IMG/VR virus record: IMGVR_UViG_3300024289_000039
Coordinates: 1-58,891 of that record
DNA length: 58,891 nucleotides
Source of the DNA: a virus
Direction: 5' to 3' (one strand)
Made by a program: the position numbers and the translations under genes. How positions within the stretch are numbered: the stretch's first letter is position 1; every line of letters starts with the position of its first letter. The notes below the pieces were generated by a model. That model was given only the letters and a program-made list of their open reading frames with translations. It made no database searches and was not told the DNA's origin. Below, piece by piece: positions 31,340-38,394 of this stretch.

Positions 31340-32592
31340 GAGATGTAAATCCTTCCGTTGGACCCTGCAGTCGCAGCAGTGGAAGAGCCTGTCCCGGCTC
31401 CGGAACGATTGGCGTCTCCGCTGTTGCCGGGGGTCGTTCCGCTGCCTGCAGTTAGCGTGCCACTGGAGATGTAAGTCGCATTAACTCTTCCAGAACCACC
31501 GCCACCGCCCGACACTTGGTCGTCGCTCTGGTAAATGCCGGAGCCGCCGCCGAAATATCCGCCGCCGCCACCGCCGCCCATTGTTGAGGTCGGAGTAAGC
31601 GATCCGCCTTGCAGTGCACTCCCGTTTACAGAAGAACCGATTGCTGCATCTCCGGAACCTGCGCCGCCTGCAGTTTGAGTTCCCCCGCCACCGCCGCCGC
31701 CGTTACCGCCTCCAGCAACGCCGTTCGTGCCGCCGCCTGCACCACCATTTTCGTCGCCTCCAAAACGGCTGTTGCCACCACCACCGCCGCCGCCAGCGAT
31801 CAAAACGGAGTTAGCCTGAGTGACGCTGTTAACGAATATGCCGGACAAACCACCGCCGCCGCCGCAGTTCCATTGGCGGTCGGAGTAGTTCGTTCCAGAA
31901 CCGCCGCCGCCAAACGCCGTTCCGCTTTCAAAAATTGAAGTTGTCGTGAACAAACCGCCTTGGCCGACTCTCAAAACGAAAGTCGTTCCGGAAGTCGCAG
32001 AAAAAGTTCCGCCTGCGTAACCGCCGCCACCGCCGAATGCATTGGCAGTCGAAAATGCATTGGTCGCACCTCGTCCACCGCCAGCGCCCCATATTTTGAC
32101 AGAAGCAGAGAAATTGGTTAGCGGGACGATCGTCCAATCTCCGTAAGAAGACAAGGCAAGCGGGCCATCAGTGTCAAGATCCCAAGTTGTTTTGCCAGAG
32201 ACTGCGGGCGAAATCGTGAAAGCTCTCGTCGGTGCACTCGGCGTGACGCTGTTGCTGGCAGCACTGGAAGGACCGGTGCCAGCAGAGTTCGTAGCTCTAA
32301 CAGTAAACGTGTAAGCTGTTCCGTTTGTTAAGCCTGTAACTGTAATAGGAGAAGAAGCTCCAGAAGCGGTTATTCCTCCAGGAGAAGATGTGACGGTGTA
32401 AGAAGTAATCGCAGAGCTGCCAGTATAAGTTGGCGCTGTGAATGTAACAGTCGCTTGTGTGCTGGCAGCAGTCGCAACTCCAATGGTCGGAGCGCCGGGG
32501 AAAATTGGCCAGTTGCTTCCTTGGACATTGCGCTTAACTTTTTTAAGCGTCCATATTCCATTTGCATTCGTGGGCGAAGGAAACTGTGCCAT
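31336..32592 (-). CDS. FN3 plus poly-glycine adhesin 1
   Basis: Start MAQFPSPTNANG at 32592; the longer frame has no ribosome binding site. Of its 418 residues, the first 35 are an N-terminal segment shared with the adhesins at 32958 and 34111 (ending SNWPIFPGAPTIG). A fibronectin type III domain follows (about 36-125, ITSYTVTSSPGGITASGASS), then a specific beta domain, and then about 230 residues with many GGGGG runs (IAGGGGGGGNSRFGGDENGG). Glycine-rich motifs separated by variable loops are the design of T2 gp38-type adhesins. Likely receptor-binding. Confidence 0.7.
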   Translation of the reverse strand: MAQFPSPTNANGIWTLKKVKRNVQGSNWPIFPGAPTIGVATAASTQATVTFTAPTYTGSSAITSYTVTSSPGGITASGASSPITVTGLTNGTAYTFTVRATNSAGTGPSSAASNSVTPSAPTRAFTISPAVSGKTTWDLDTDGPLALSSYGDWTIVPLTNFSASVKIWGAGGGRGATNAFSTANAFGGGGGYAGGTFSATSGTTFVLRVGQGGLFTTTSIFESGTAFGGGGSGTNYSDRQWNCGGGGGLSGIFVNSVTQANSVLIAGGGGGGGNSRFGGDENGGAGGGTNGVAGGGNGGGGGGGTQTAGGAGSGDAAIGSSVNGSALQGGSLTPTSTMGGGGGGGYFGGGSGIYQSDDQVSGGGGGSGRVNATYISSGTLTAGSGTTPGNSGDANRSGAGTGSSTAATAGSNGRIYIS

Positions 32593-32594
32593 CA

Positions 32595-32948
32595 TTATCT
32601 CCAAGAAAGAGTTTCTTCATCCCACTGATAAAATTGTCCATCGTTTGGTTTGGGGACAGGAGGATCCCAACGACAGAACTCTTCATTAAGAATCCAAGAC
32701 GGGTAAGGTTTGGGAGAAATGAACGCATCTCTTTCTGCATCGTAGTAGTGTCCGATGCCCGCGTAATTTTTCCTTATTTTAGAATTATAGCTCGTTTGCT
32801 TCCACATTGTCCCTGGAAACAGAGACTGGCAGAAAGCTATTCCTTTTTCTTCTGATTCAATGCCATTCTCGTCCTTCAACTCATTGTCGTGGACGACGAT
32901 CACCTGAAGGACAAAGTTGTTTTCATCTAGCTGTGCAAAATGCGCCAT
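32595..32948 (-). CDS. conserved phage tail-associated small protein
   Basis: A 117-residue protein of a family very common in aquatic phages: MAHFAQLDENNFVLQVIVV at the start, then KGIAFCQSLFPGTMWKQTSY, RKNYAGIGHYYD, and a PKPYPSWILNEEFCRWDPP block with a terminal WDEETLSW. It is usually found next to fibre or structural genes and may be a virion or fibre-assembly component. It sits between adhesins 1 and 2 of the cassette. Confidence 0.75.
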   Translation of the reverse strand: MAHFAQLDENNFVLQVIVVHDNELKDENGIESEEKGIAFCQSLFPGTMWKQTSYNSKIRKNYAGIGHYYDAERDAFISPKPYPSWILNEEFCRWDPPVPKPNDGQFYQWDEETLSWR

Positions 32949-32957
32949 TGTCTTTCC

Positions 32958-34100
32958 TCAGAAAGTAATAGAACCAGAGCCGGTCCATCTGTAGATGCGG
33001 TAGCCGCCGGAAACGGTGTAACTTGGCGAGCCTGTCGTGGAAACTGCAGCAGAGAATGTGTCTGGGTAACGAATAATTACAACACCAGAGCCGCCATTTC
33101 CGCCGCTGCGGTCGTCGTTGCCGCCGCCGCCACCGCCGCCAGTATTTGCTGTTCCATTTCCGCCCGGATCACCGCCTGCTCCACCGCCGCCTGCGCCGCC
33201 CGGTCCGCCTCCACCTCCACTCAAACCTTCGCCACCGCCACCGCCGCCAGCGTATGTCACGCTGCTTCCAGAAATGCTGGAAGCTGTTCCTGCACCACCG
33301 GCTCTTCCAGAAGTAGAGTTTGCACCTGCAGCAGATGCGCCGCCACCACCGCCGCCCGCAGATTCGCCAGTGTTACTGCCACCGGCATTGCCTTGACCTG
33401 ATGTCCCAGCAGCACCGGAGGCATTGTCACAGCCACCGCCACCTCCGGATCCGCCGACCGCTGCCGCGACGCTACCTTGGCGAGAAGCCCCTCGACCGCC
33501 GCCTATGGAGGTTATCGTGCTGAAAACAGAATTTGATCCATTTGATGAAGCAGATGCTGGGCTGTAAATGCCTGCATTTCCGCCGCCACCGACCGTCACT
33601 GTATAAACAGTACTTCCGACAACAGCCAACCCAGTTGCGGTCCGGAAACCACCGGCTCCGCCGCCACCGGCTCGGGTCGCGCCGCCACCGCCACCGCCTG
33701 CGACAACGAGGTATTCGACCGAAGTTGGGCCAGTGTATGCGCTCGGCGTAACGCTATTGCTCGCAGCACTGGAAGGGCCAGTTCCTTGAGTGTTGGTTGC
33801 TGCTACTGTGAAAGTGTAAGCTGTTCCGTTTGTCAGTCCTGTCACAGTGATAGGCGAGGATGCTCCTGAAGCGGTTATTCCTCCGGGCGAAGAAGTAACG
33901 GTGTAAGAAGTTATCGCTGTCCCGCCGGTGCTTGCTGGGGCAGTGAATGTTACGGTCGCTTGTGCATTTCCGCCGGTTGCAGTTCCTATTGTCGGAGCAC
34001 TCGGTCTTGCAGGCCAATTAGATCCGGCGACAGCACGATATACATCTTGCTGATTCCATACATCAGAGTTTGGACCTGCTTGTGTCGGGAACTGCGCCAT
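32958..34100 (-). CDS. FN3 plus poly-glycine adhesin 2
   Basis: A 380-residue paralogue of the product of 31336-32592, with the same N-terminal segment (ending GSNWPARPSAPTIG), an FN3 domain (ITSYTVTSSPGGITASGASS identical over that stretch) and a poly-glycine domain (VVAGGGGGGATRAGGGGAGG, GGGGGGEGLSGGGGGPGG). The C terminus (SGVVIIRYPDTFSAAVSTTG, then GYRIYRWTGSGSITF) is the closing strand pattern of phage glycine-rich adhesins. Probably an alternative receptor-binding protein. Confidence 0.72.
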   Translation of the reverse strand: MAQFPTQAGPNSDVWNQQDVYRAVAGSNWPARPSAPTIGTATGGNAQATVTFTAPASTGGTAITSYTVTSSPGGITASGASSPITVTGLTNGTAYTFTVAATNTQGTGPSSAASNSVTPSAYTGPTSVEYLVVAGGGGGGATRAGGGGAGGFRTATGLAVVGSTVYTVTVGGGGNAGIYSPASASSNGSNSVFSTITSIGGGRGASRQGSVAAAVGGSGGGGGCDNASGAAGTSGQGNAGGSNTGESAGGGGGGASAAGANSTSGRAGGAGTASSISGSSVTYAGGGGGGEGLSGGGGGPGGAGGGGAGGDPGGNGTANTGGGGGGGNDDRSGGNGGSGVVIIRYPDTFSAAVSTTGSPSYTVSGGYRIYRWTGSGSITF

Positions 34101-34110
34101 TTAATTTCCT

Positions 34111-35370
34111 TTAAGAAGAAGCGTAAATGACGATGTAAGCAGCGCCGCCCTTGCCACCGCCAGCACCCGCGCCATTCTGAGAGCCACCGCCGCCACCGCC
34201 ACCACCGTAGTAGCTTCCAGTGCCAAAGAACCTTATGCCACCGCCTGCGCCACCACCGCCTGAATAGGTCGAATTTGAGCCACCATTGGCATTCCCGACA
34301 CTAGCCCCAGCAGTCGTTGAAGAGTATCCGTTGCCACCTGTGCCCCCGGACACACCATTGGCAGAGAAAGCAGGACTAAGATTTCCGCCATTAAATGTGG
34401 AAAGCGTAGTGCTGACGGTGCTGTTTCCACCATTTTCGCCCGCTGTGTTCCCGTAAGCACTGCCTGAAACCCAAGCGCCACCGCCACCACCACCAGCGGT
34501 TGAAACGGTGCTGTTTGAACCTGCAGTGCCTGTCGTTCCCCCGCTTCCGTCCGGATACCTTATATTTCCCGAACCGCCATTTCCACCGGCAGCAGATCCA
34601 TAAGTCCCCTGAGCTCCGCCAGATCCGCCCGGAGAAACAGTTGTAAGGTTCGAGGGGTGGCAAGGTCCATTTTGACCGCCATTAAGCGAGAACAGCAGTG
34701 TCCCGCCGGAATTGGTCGAACGAACTTCTAGATTCGGTTGGTAAAGGCCCGGATTGTTGGTTGTCGAAGAACCAGCAGGATTTGGTATCGAATAGTACAA
34801 AGTTGTCACGCCGCCCGGTATTGAAACTTCGTAGCCATTCAACTGAACAGCGCCGCCACCGCCGCCACCGCCACCGTCGTCGTTTCCGCCCCCGCCTCCG
34901 GTGCCACCCGGCGCGACGCCGAAAATGGCAACTTTAGAATAGCCGGAAACGCTAACTGTCCCGCTCGTTGCGCTGTCGCCGCCAGTGTTGAGGATTCTTG
35001 TCCAAGAAACAGCAGTCGGGGTGACGGAGTTGCTTGCGTTGCTTTCTGGTCCGGTGCCTTGAGCATTCGTAGCTTTGACAGTGAATGTGTAAGGTGTTCC
35101 TGCTGTCAACCCGGATACAGTTATTGGCGAGCTCGCTCCTGTTGCAGTTATTCCTCCAGGAGAAGAAGTAACTGTATAAGAAGTAATAGCAGAACTCCCG
35201 CTGCTCGCAGGTGCAGTAAAAGCCACGGAGGCAGAAGCTGATCCAGCCGTTGCTGTTCCAATGGTAGGCTTTCCTGGGAATTGCGGCCAGTTTGTGCCCA
35301 TGACTGCGTCACGGACATCATTGACTCCCCAGCGGCCATATGCACTTGTCGGAGACGGGAAATCAGCCAT
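34111..35370 (-). CDS. FN3 plus poly-glycine adhesin 3
   Basis: A 419-residue third paralogue: MADFPSPTSAYGRWGVNDVR at the N terminus, NWPQFPGKPTIG, FN3 with ITSYTVTSSPGGITATGASS, then a beta domain (VSVSGYSKVAIFGVAPGG) and glycine-rich runs (GNDDGGGGGGGGAVQLNGYE) with a closing GGAAYIVIYASS. The DNA of the FN3 part is closely similar to the other two copies, offering homologous recombination sites. TAATG coupling to the upstream gene. Confidence 0.72.
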   Translation of the reverse strand: MADFPSPTSAYGRWGVNDVRDAVMGTNWPQFPGKPTIGTATAGSASASVAFTAPASSGSSAITSYTVTSSPGGITATGASSPITVSGLTAGTPYTFTVKATNAQGTGPESNASNSVTPTAVSWTRILNTGGDSATSGTVSVSGYSKVAIFGVAPGGTGGGGGNDDGGGGGGGGAVQLNGYEVSIPGGVTTLYYSIPNPAGSSTTNNPGLYQPNLEVRSTNSGGTLLFSLNGGQNGPCHPSNLTTVSPGGSGGAQGTYGSAAGGNGGSGNIRYPDGSGGTTGTAGSNSTVSTAGGGGGGAWVSGSAYGNTAGENGGNSTVSTTLSTFNGGNLSPAFSANGVSGGTGGNGYSSTTAGASVGNANGGSNSTYSGGGGAGGGIRFFGTGSYYGGGGGGGGSQNGAGAGGGKGGAAYIVIYASS

Positions 35371-35723
35371 TAGGAGATCTGCTCGTAGGAGGCCACAGCT
35401 TCGAGTCGGCTATTTGCGCTGGCAGTTATGCGCAACGTATCACCTTCTTCGAGATAGATGTATTTGTTGAGCAAGTCCAAAGTCGCACCAGCAGGAACCG
35501 TCATAAGATAGGCGATTCTATATGCAACACTGGAGCGGAAAATGTCGACATTCACTGTCGCATTGTTCGTTCCGTCGATGTTCGCGACCATCAATGAATC
35601 GACCTTTAGAACTTGGTTGCTGCCGGAGCTATTGGTGATGATCGCAGTCGGCGTCGTCGTCACGACAAGAACACCTGTCTTGCCGTAGATTGCAGTGACG
35701 TTGACAATATTAGGCGCAGCCAT
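35370..35723 (-). CDS. small beta-rich structural protein, aquatic-phage type
   Basis: A 117-residue protein: MAAPNIVNVTAIYGKTGVLV, a Thr-rich strand, then SLMVANIDGTNNATVNVDIF and YIYLEEGDTLRITASANSRL. This all-beta pattern is common in marine and freshwater phage genomes, where it is taken as a minor structural protein. It precedes adhesin 3 with TAATG coupling. Exact virion place unknown. Confidence 0.7.
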   Translation of the reverse strand: MAAPNIVNVTAIYGKTGVLVVTTTPTAIITNSSGSNQVLKVDSLMVANIDGTNNATVNVDIFRSSVAYRIAYLMTVPAGATLDLLNKYIYLEEGDTLRITASANSRLEAVASYEQIS

Positions 35724-35726
35724 GAT

Positions 35727-36020
35727 TTACTCCATCATCCCGAGTTGCTCTTGGAGATCAACGTCTGCGATTTCTTCAGGCGTCATATCTCTTATTTCCC
35801 AAACGTCTTTGACAATGTCTCCGTCCCACTGATACGTCGGACCACTAACGACAACCTCGTATTTCCCTGCAGCTTCTTTGCGAGAAACTCGGACGAACTT
35901 TGCAAAATCTGGTCCGGGATTCTCCGGATCGATGTGGGGAAATGCTCTGCGGAAATTGGTGCCCATGATCGGATGATCGACAGGCTGGCCATTCTCGAGG
36001 CGAATGAACATGTCGCTCAT
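35727..36020 (-). CDS. conserved small protein near tail fibres
   Basis: Start MSDMFIRLEN at 36020 overlaps the stop of the upstream gene (ATGA), so the longer open frame is rejected. The 97-residue product has the pattern FIRLENGQPVDHPIMGTNFR, AFPHIDPENPGPDFAKFVRV and YQWDGDIVKDVWEIRDMTPE. I know this pattern from fibre-assembly or tail-associated proteins in aquatic phages. Likely a fibre chaperone or structural accessory. Confidence 0.7.
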   Translation of the reverse strand: MSDMFIRLENGQPVDHPIMGTNFRRAFPHIDPENPGPDFAKFVRVSRKEAAGKYEVVVSGPTYQWDGDIVKDVWEIRDMTPEEIADVDLQEQLGMME

Positions 36021-37102
36021 AGCTGCCCCACATTCGTCGAGGGGAAGGAACGAGTGATGGTCGGATTGGTCGTCCAAATGATCCGGACTGCTCCATCAGC
36101 TCCTTCGCCACCGAATCCGGTTGATGCTAAATATCCAGGACTCAAAGTGTCATAGCGGGTAGAAGAACCAGGACAGCCGCCACCGCCACCGTAAAGTCCA
36201 TATCCAGTGTCGGCATTGTTTCCGCCGCTTCTGCCGTCCGCGTATCTTCCGACTGTCCCGGAAGATCCTCCCCCGCCACCGGGGGTTGAGGAGAAAGTCG
36301 CGTAAGGAGTTTCTGTTGACGCTCCGCCAGCGCCGCTCGAACCTAGACCGAACAAGCCTGTGCCGCCCCCAGCACCGCCTGCATAACCATAGACATATTC
36401 AATGGTCCCGCCGCTGGTTGTAAAAGAAGCGAAAGCTCCTCCGCCGCCACCGCCACCGCCGCCGCCCGAACCAGAAGAGCCTGCACTAGCAGGACTTCCG
36501 CCCGCTCCGCCATTGCCAGTGTAGCCGCCCGCTCCGCCGCCGCCGCCCGCACGATAGACCTTCTCTGCAGGAACAGATGAGCCAGAATATTCCCAATTTG
36601 CGCCCGCGCCGCCTGAACCGCCGCCATCTCCTAAGAGCATTGTTCCGCCTGCACCAGAAGAGCCGCCACTGCCACCCCCAGCGCGAACAAGCTTTGTTCC
36701 GCCTGAATTGGCAACGTAGGATTCTTGGCCCGGATTGTCCCCACCATTTCCTGTTCCGCCACCTGAACCGACGAATACAGTCAACGGCTGACCCGGTGTG
36801 ACAGATATTGCATTTTTATAAGCAAGACCACCACCACCCCCGGAGTAGTAGTTTGCAGTCAACGAACCGGGGATCGGGCTATATGCCGCGATCGTATTAG
36901 GATTTTCGAAATCTGTGTACCTTGCTGGCTTGCCCCCGCCGCCGCCGCCGCCGATAGAAACAACAGAGATTGAAGTGACACCCGCAGGGACATAAAAGGT
37001 GTATGTCCCGGGAGCAGAGAAGATTTGCTCACCAAACATGTCTTCTGTCCCGAAGCCGAAACCCCGAGCAGAAGCAGCAGCGAAAGTTCCTGGAACCGGC
37101 AT
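36017..37102 (-). CDS. poly-glycine adhesin 4 (no FN3)
   Basis: Start MPVPGTFAAA at 37102 shares a base with the upstream stop (TGATG). The 361-residue product lacks the FN3 domain of the other adhesins and instead opens with a small beta segment (FSAPGTYTFYVPAGVTSISV). Long glycine-rich stretches follow (GAGGTMLLGDGGGSGGAGAN, SSGSGGGGGGGGGGAFASF) and the end is GADGAVRIIWTTNP. The FSAPGTYTF-type start with GGGGGG is common in phage fibre tips. A further candidate receptor-binding protein. Confidence 0.7.
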   Translation of the reverse strand: MPVPGTFAAASARGFGFGTEDMFGEQIFSAPGTYTFYVPAGVTSISVVSIGGGGGGGKPARYTDFENPNTIAAYSPIPGSLTANYYSGGGGGLAYKNAISVTPGQPLTVFVGSGGGTGNGGDNPGQESYVANSGGTKLVRAGGGSGGSSGAGGTMLLGDGGGSGGAGANWEYSGSSVPAEKVYRAGGGGGAGGYTGNGGAGGSPASAGSSGSGGGGGGGGGGAFASFTTSGGTIEYVYGYAGGAGGGTGLFGLGSSGAGGASTETPYATFSSTPGGGGGSSGTVGRYADGRSGGNNADTGYGLYGGGGGCPGSSTRYDTLSPGYLASTGFGGEGADGAVRIIWTTNPTITRSFPSTNVGQL

Positions 37103-37839
37103 CAAGCAAACCTTATTTGAGAAGCCAGAACGGTGAAAGTCGCGGAAGCAGTCTTGATGATCGTATAGGTGTAAGCATCAATGCCAGATGCAGTGCCATA
37201 CGACCAAGCAATGCCGCCTTGGTATTTCGGAGTAACGCTGACTCCATCGACCTGAACGATTGTGTTGTAGTAAGCTGTCGCACCATTCGTTGCCATGAAA
37301 ACGAGGGTTATCGACTGGCCGACGTCAAGAGCAGAGTTGAGGCTCGTCCCGCTTGATGCGCGGAAATTGATCGCCCAATTGGAGCTCGCCGCTGTCGTGT
37401 AGTAAAGGACACTCTGCGTCGTGGCATCAAAGTTGATCGTTCCTGTCGCAGCAGTCGCCGAGACAGTAACCTTTTCTGCAGCATTCGAAAGTACAGTCGC
37501 AAGCGCACTGGAGTTGCCGCTGAATGTCTGCTTCGCAGTGAACGTGTTTGCACCACTGAACGTGTAGCTGCCAGTCGGACGGACAACATCCCCGAAAGAA
37601 AGCGTGCCAGAAGCGTTCGTCAGGATCGCTTGGTTCGCTGTTCCATCTGCAGTCGGATACGTCAGACCCGCAGGATTATTTATCAGCTTCGTAACTGTTC
37701 CGGAAGAGTTCTCCATGTAAACAGAAACGTCAGCAAGGTTCAGCGCCAACTCGCCCGGATTCAAATTGCCAGACGCAGGAGCAGAGCCGGGGGTGGTCGT
37801 GCGGTAGTGCTGGATAACGGAGTAGGTTGCTTGAGCCAT
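37102..37839 (-). CDS. tail fibre protein with Mtd-type N-terminal segment
   Basis: A 245-residue protein. The first 50 residues (IQHYRTTTPGSAPASGNLNP, then GELALNLADVSVYMEN) resemble the N-terminal virion-attachment segment found in Mtd-type and aquatic-phage fibres, and recur in the product of 37841-38053. The rest is beta with repeats (YTFSGANTFTAKQTFSGNSS) and a C-terminal domain. No reverse transcriptase or template repeat is present, so it is not part of a diversity-generating element here. Confidence 0.65.
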   Translation of the reverse strand: MAQATYSVIQHYRTTTPGSAPASGNLNPGELALNLADVSVYMENSSGTVTKLINNPAGLTYPTADGTANQAILTNASGTLSFGDVVRPTGSYTFSGANTFTAKQTFSGNSSALATVLSNAAEKVTVSATAATGTINFDATTQSVLYYTTAASSNWAINFRASSGTSLNSALDVGQSITLVFMATNGATAYYNTIVQVDGVSVTPKYQGGIAWSYGTASGIDAYTYTIIKTASATFTVLASQIRFA

Positions 37840-37840
37840 T

Positions 37841-38053
37841 TTAGCCTCCGAAAACTATCGCCATCGCAATAGCTTTCCCTGTGGAAACACCACTCGAATA
37901 TTCGACGACAGTGCCACCAGAGTTCTTGTAGAAAATCTTGCCATCTGCGATGTTGATTGCCAACTCGCCATTCGCAAGATTTCCTGCAGAAGGAACAGAG
38001 CTTGGTGTTGTGCTGTGATAAAGCTGGATGGTCGTCTCGTTGGTCTGAGCCAT
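37841..38053 (-). CDS. short fibre-like protein with Mtd-type N terminus
   Basis: Seventy residues: IQLYHSTTPSSVPSAGNLAN and GELAINIADGKIFYKNSGG, ending in STGKAIAMAIVFGG. It is essentially the attachment segment alone plus a short tail that I recall from many aquatic phages. It may be a complete small structural protein or a relic of a fibre. It lies one base upstream of the larger relative at 37102-37839. Confidence 0.65.
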   Translation of the reverse strand: MAQTNETTIQLYHSTTPSSVPSAGNLANGELAINIADGKIFYKNSGGTVVEYSSGVSTGKAIAMAIVFGG

Positions 38054-38394
38054 TACTTCAGCCTTTCAAGTTTATAGAGCGTCTGCATATGGAGAGCTGT
38101 AAGCTCATCCAAAATGTTTTCCAGTGCAGGAATATTTTTGCAGATTTTCTCACGATTCTCATTGAGCCACAATAGCTCTTCTTTGATCATTTCTTTAGGA
38201 TCGCCTTTTTCTGGCAAACCTTCAACAACTCCGAATACACCTTGATAGGCTTCGACGAAATTGTCGAGGGTCCCGACAAGATTTTCGTAGTACTTGCCCA
38301 AAGATTTATGCTCGGAGTAGGAGTCCGTCAGCCAATGCTGAACGTGCGCATGGTTGCGAGCATTGAACATTCGGATGATAAGCTGATCGATCAT
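38053..38394 (-). CDS. DUF5856-like helical protein
   Basis: Start MIDQLIIRMF at 38394 shares a base with the upstream stop (TGATG). The 113-residue product is all-helical with HVQHWLTDSYSEHKSLGKYY, then LDNFVEAYQGVFG. This is the pattern of a small aquatic-phage family (DUF5856) in which His/Glu residues on paired helices recall a ferritin-like bundle. Function not established. It is placed within the fibre cluster. Confidence 0.65.
   Translation of the reverse strand: MIDQLIIRMFNARNHAHVQHWLTDSYSEHKSLGKYYENLVGTLDNFVEAYQGVFGVVEGLPEKGDPKEMIKEELLWLNENREKICKNIPALENILDELTALHMQTLYKLERLK

Noticed and set aside
31336-37102. CRISPR or satellite-type repeats in the CCGCCGCC-rich stretches
   Set aside because: These are glycine codons read on the minus strand (poly-Gly adhesin domains), with irregular spacing and no conserved repeat unit.
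37102-38053. Diversity-generating retroelement, because of the Mtd-like N-terminal segments
   Set aside because: No reverse transcriptase ORF, no template repeat and no adenine-rich variable repeat pair were found in the window.
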